DNA of 5,161 bases, taken from positions 1-5,161 of the forward strand of contig CAITEM010000039.1 of NCBI GenBank assembly GCA_903891395.1, read 5' to 3'. Both the position numbers and the translations under genes were made by a program. Within the stretch, counting starts at the first letter, position 1, and each line of letters begins with the position of its first letter. Of this stretch, positions 5,103-5,161 are shown in pieces. Source of the DNA: an uncultured Hyphomicrobiales bacterium (lineage in GTDB: Bacteria > Pseudomonadota > Alphaproteobacteria > Rhizobiales > Xanthobacteraceae). The notes beneath the pieces are model-generated. The model was not told the origin of the DNA. It made no database searches and saw nothing but the letters and a program-made list of their open reading frames with translations.

Positions 5103-5161
5103 ATGATCCGTCTCGACAACGTCAGCAAGCAGAACGGCCACCAGATCCTCTTCATCGAGGC
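5103..5161 (+). CDS. ABC-F type ATPase, N-terminal fragment cut by the window edge
   Basis: Only the first 19 codons are present, beginning MIRLDNVSKQNGHQILF. This is the typical first beta strands of an ABC ATPase domain (I-x-L-x-x-V-S), and the wording resembles the opening of alphaproteobacterial ABC-F proteins of the Uup/EttA type, soluble ATPases with two ABC domains that act on ribosomes. The Walker A motif would lie beyond the window, so the subfamily call rests on resemblance to remembered N-termini. No strong ribosome-binding site is seen before the ATG. The 168 bases upstream (4935-5102) hold no gene I can support and should contain its promoter. It continues past the right edge of the window. 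Confidence 0.72.
   Translation, partial: MIRLDNVSKQNGHQILFIE

Noticed and set aside
1..5161. CRISPR array, tRNA or rRNA genes
   Set aside because: No regularly spaced direct repeats, no cloverleaf-like sequence and no rRNA-like sequence were seen on either strand.

Overview
The window comes from a GC-rich, most likely alphaproteobacterial (Hyphomicrobiales/Bradyrhizobiaceae-like) chromosome. I infer this from strong G/C bias at codon third positions, Tat- and Sec-exported proteins of the kind common in that group, and the style of the protein N-termini. No taxonomic marker is present, so the lineage is an inference.

Layout. At the left edge (1-213, minus strand) there is only the start of a gene: a ribosome-binding site and a Tat signal peptide that closely resembles the leader of the formate dehydrogenase-N/-O alpha subunit (FdnG/FdoG). 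The reading frame then ends after about 44 codons, so it looks like a decapitated remnant. A roughly 450-base stretch (214-664) without a convincing gene follows; it includes an AT-rich patch. Next come a Tat-exported transglutaminase-like protein (665-1771), a good factor-independent terminator (about 1794-1821), and a small Sec-secreted protein of unknown function (1892-2158).

The core of the window is a compact three-gene cassette on the plus strand, tusA-like / cysteine desulfurase / selD (2246-4716), with a 4-base overlap between the first two genes and a 21-base gap before the third. SelD makes selenophosphate, the cell's activated selenium donor. A PLP-dependent cysteine desulfurase can release sulfur or selenium from (seleno)cysteine, and TusA proteins carry the resulting persulfide or perselenide on a cysteine. 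Together they read as a selenium mobilisation, carrying and activation pathway. None of the users of selenophosphate (selA/selB/tRNA-Sec, selU, or the selenium-dependent molybdenum hydroxylase genes) lies inside the window. The formate dehydrogenase leader at the left edge is suggestive because FdnG/FdoG enzymes are classic selenocysteine proteins.

After selD there is a convergent small two-helix membrane protein (4743-4934, minus strand). At the right edge is the start of an ABC-F type ATPase gene (5103 onward, plus strand).
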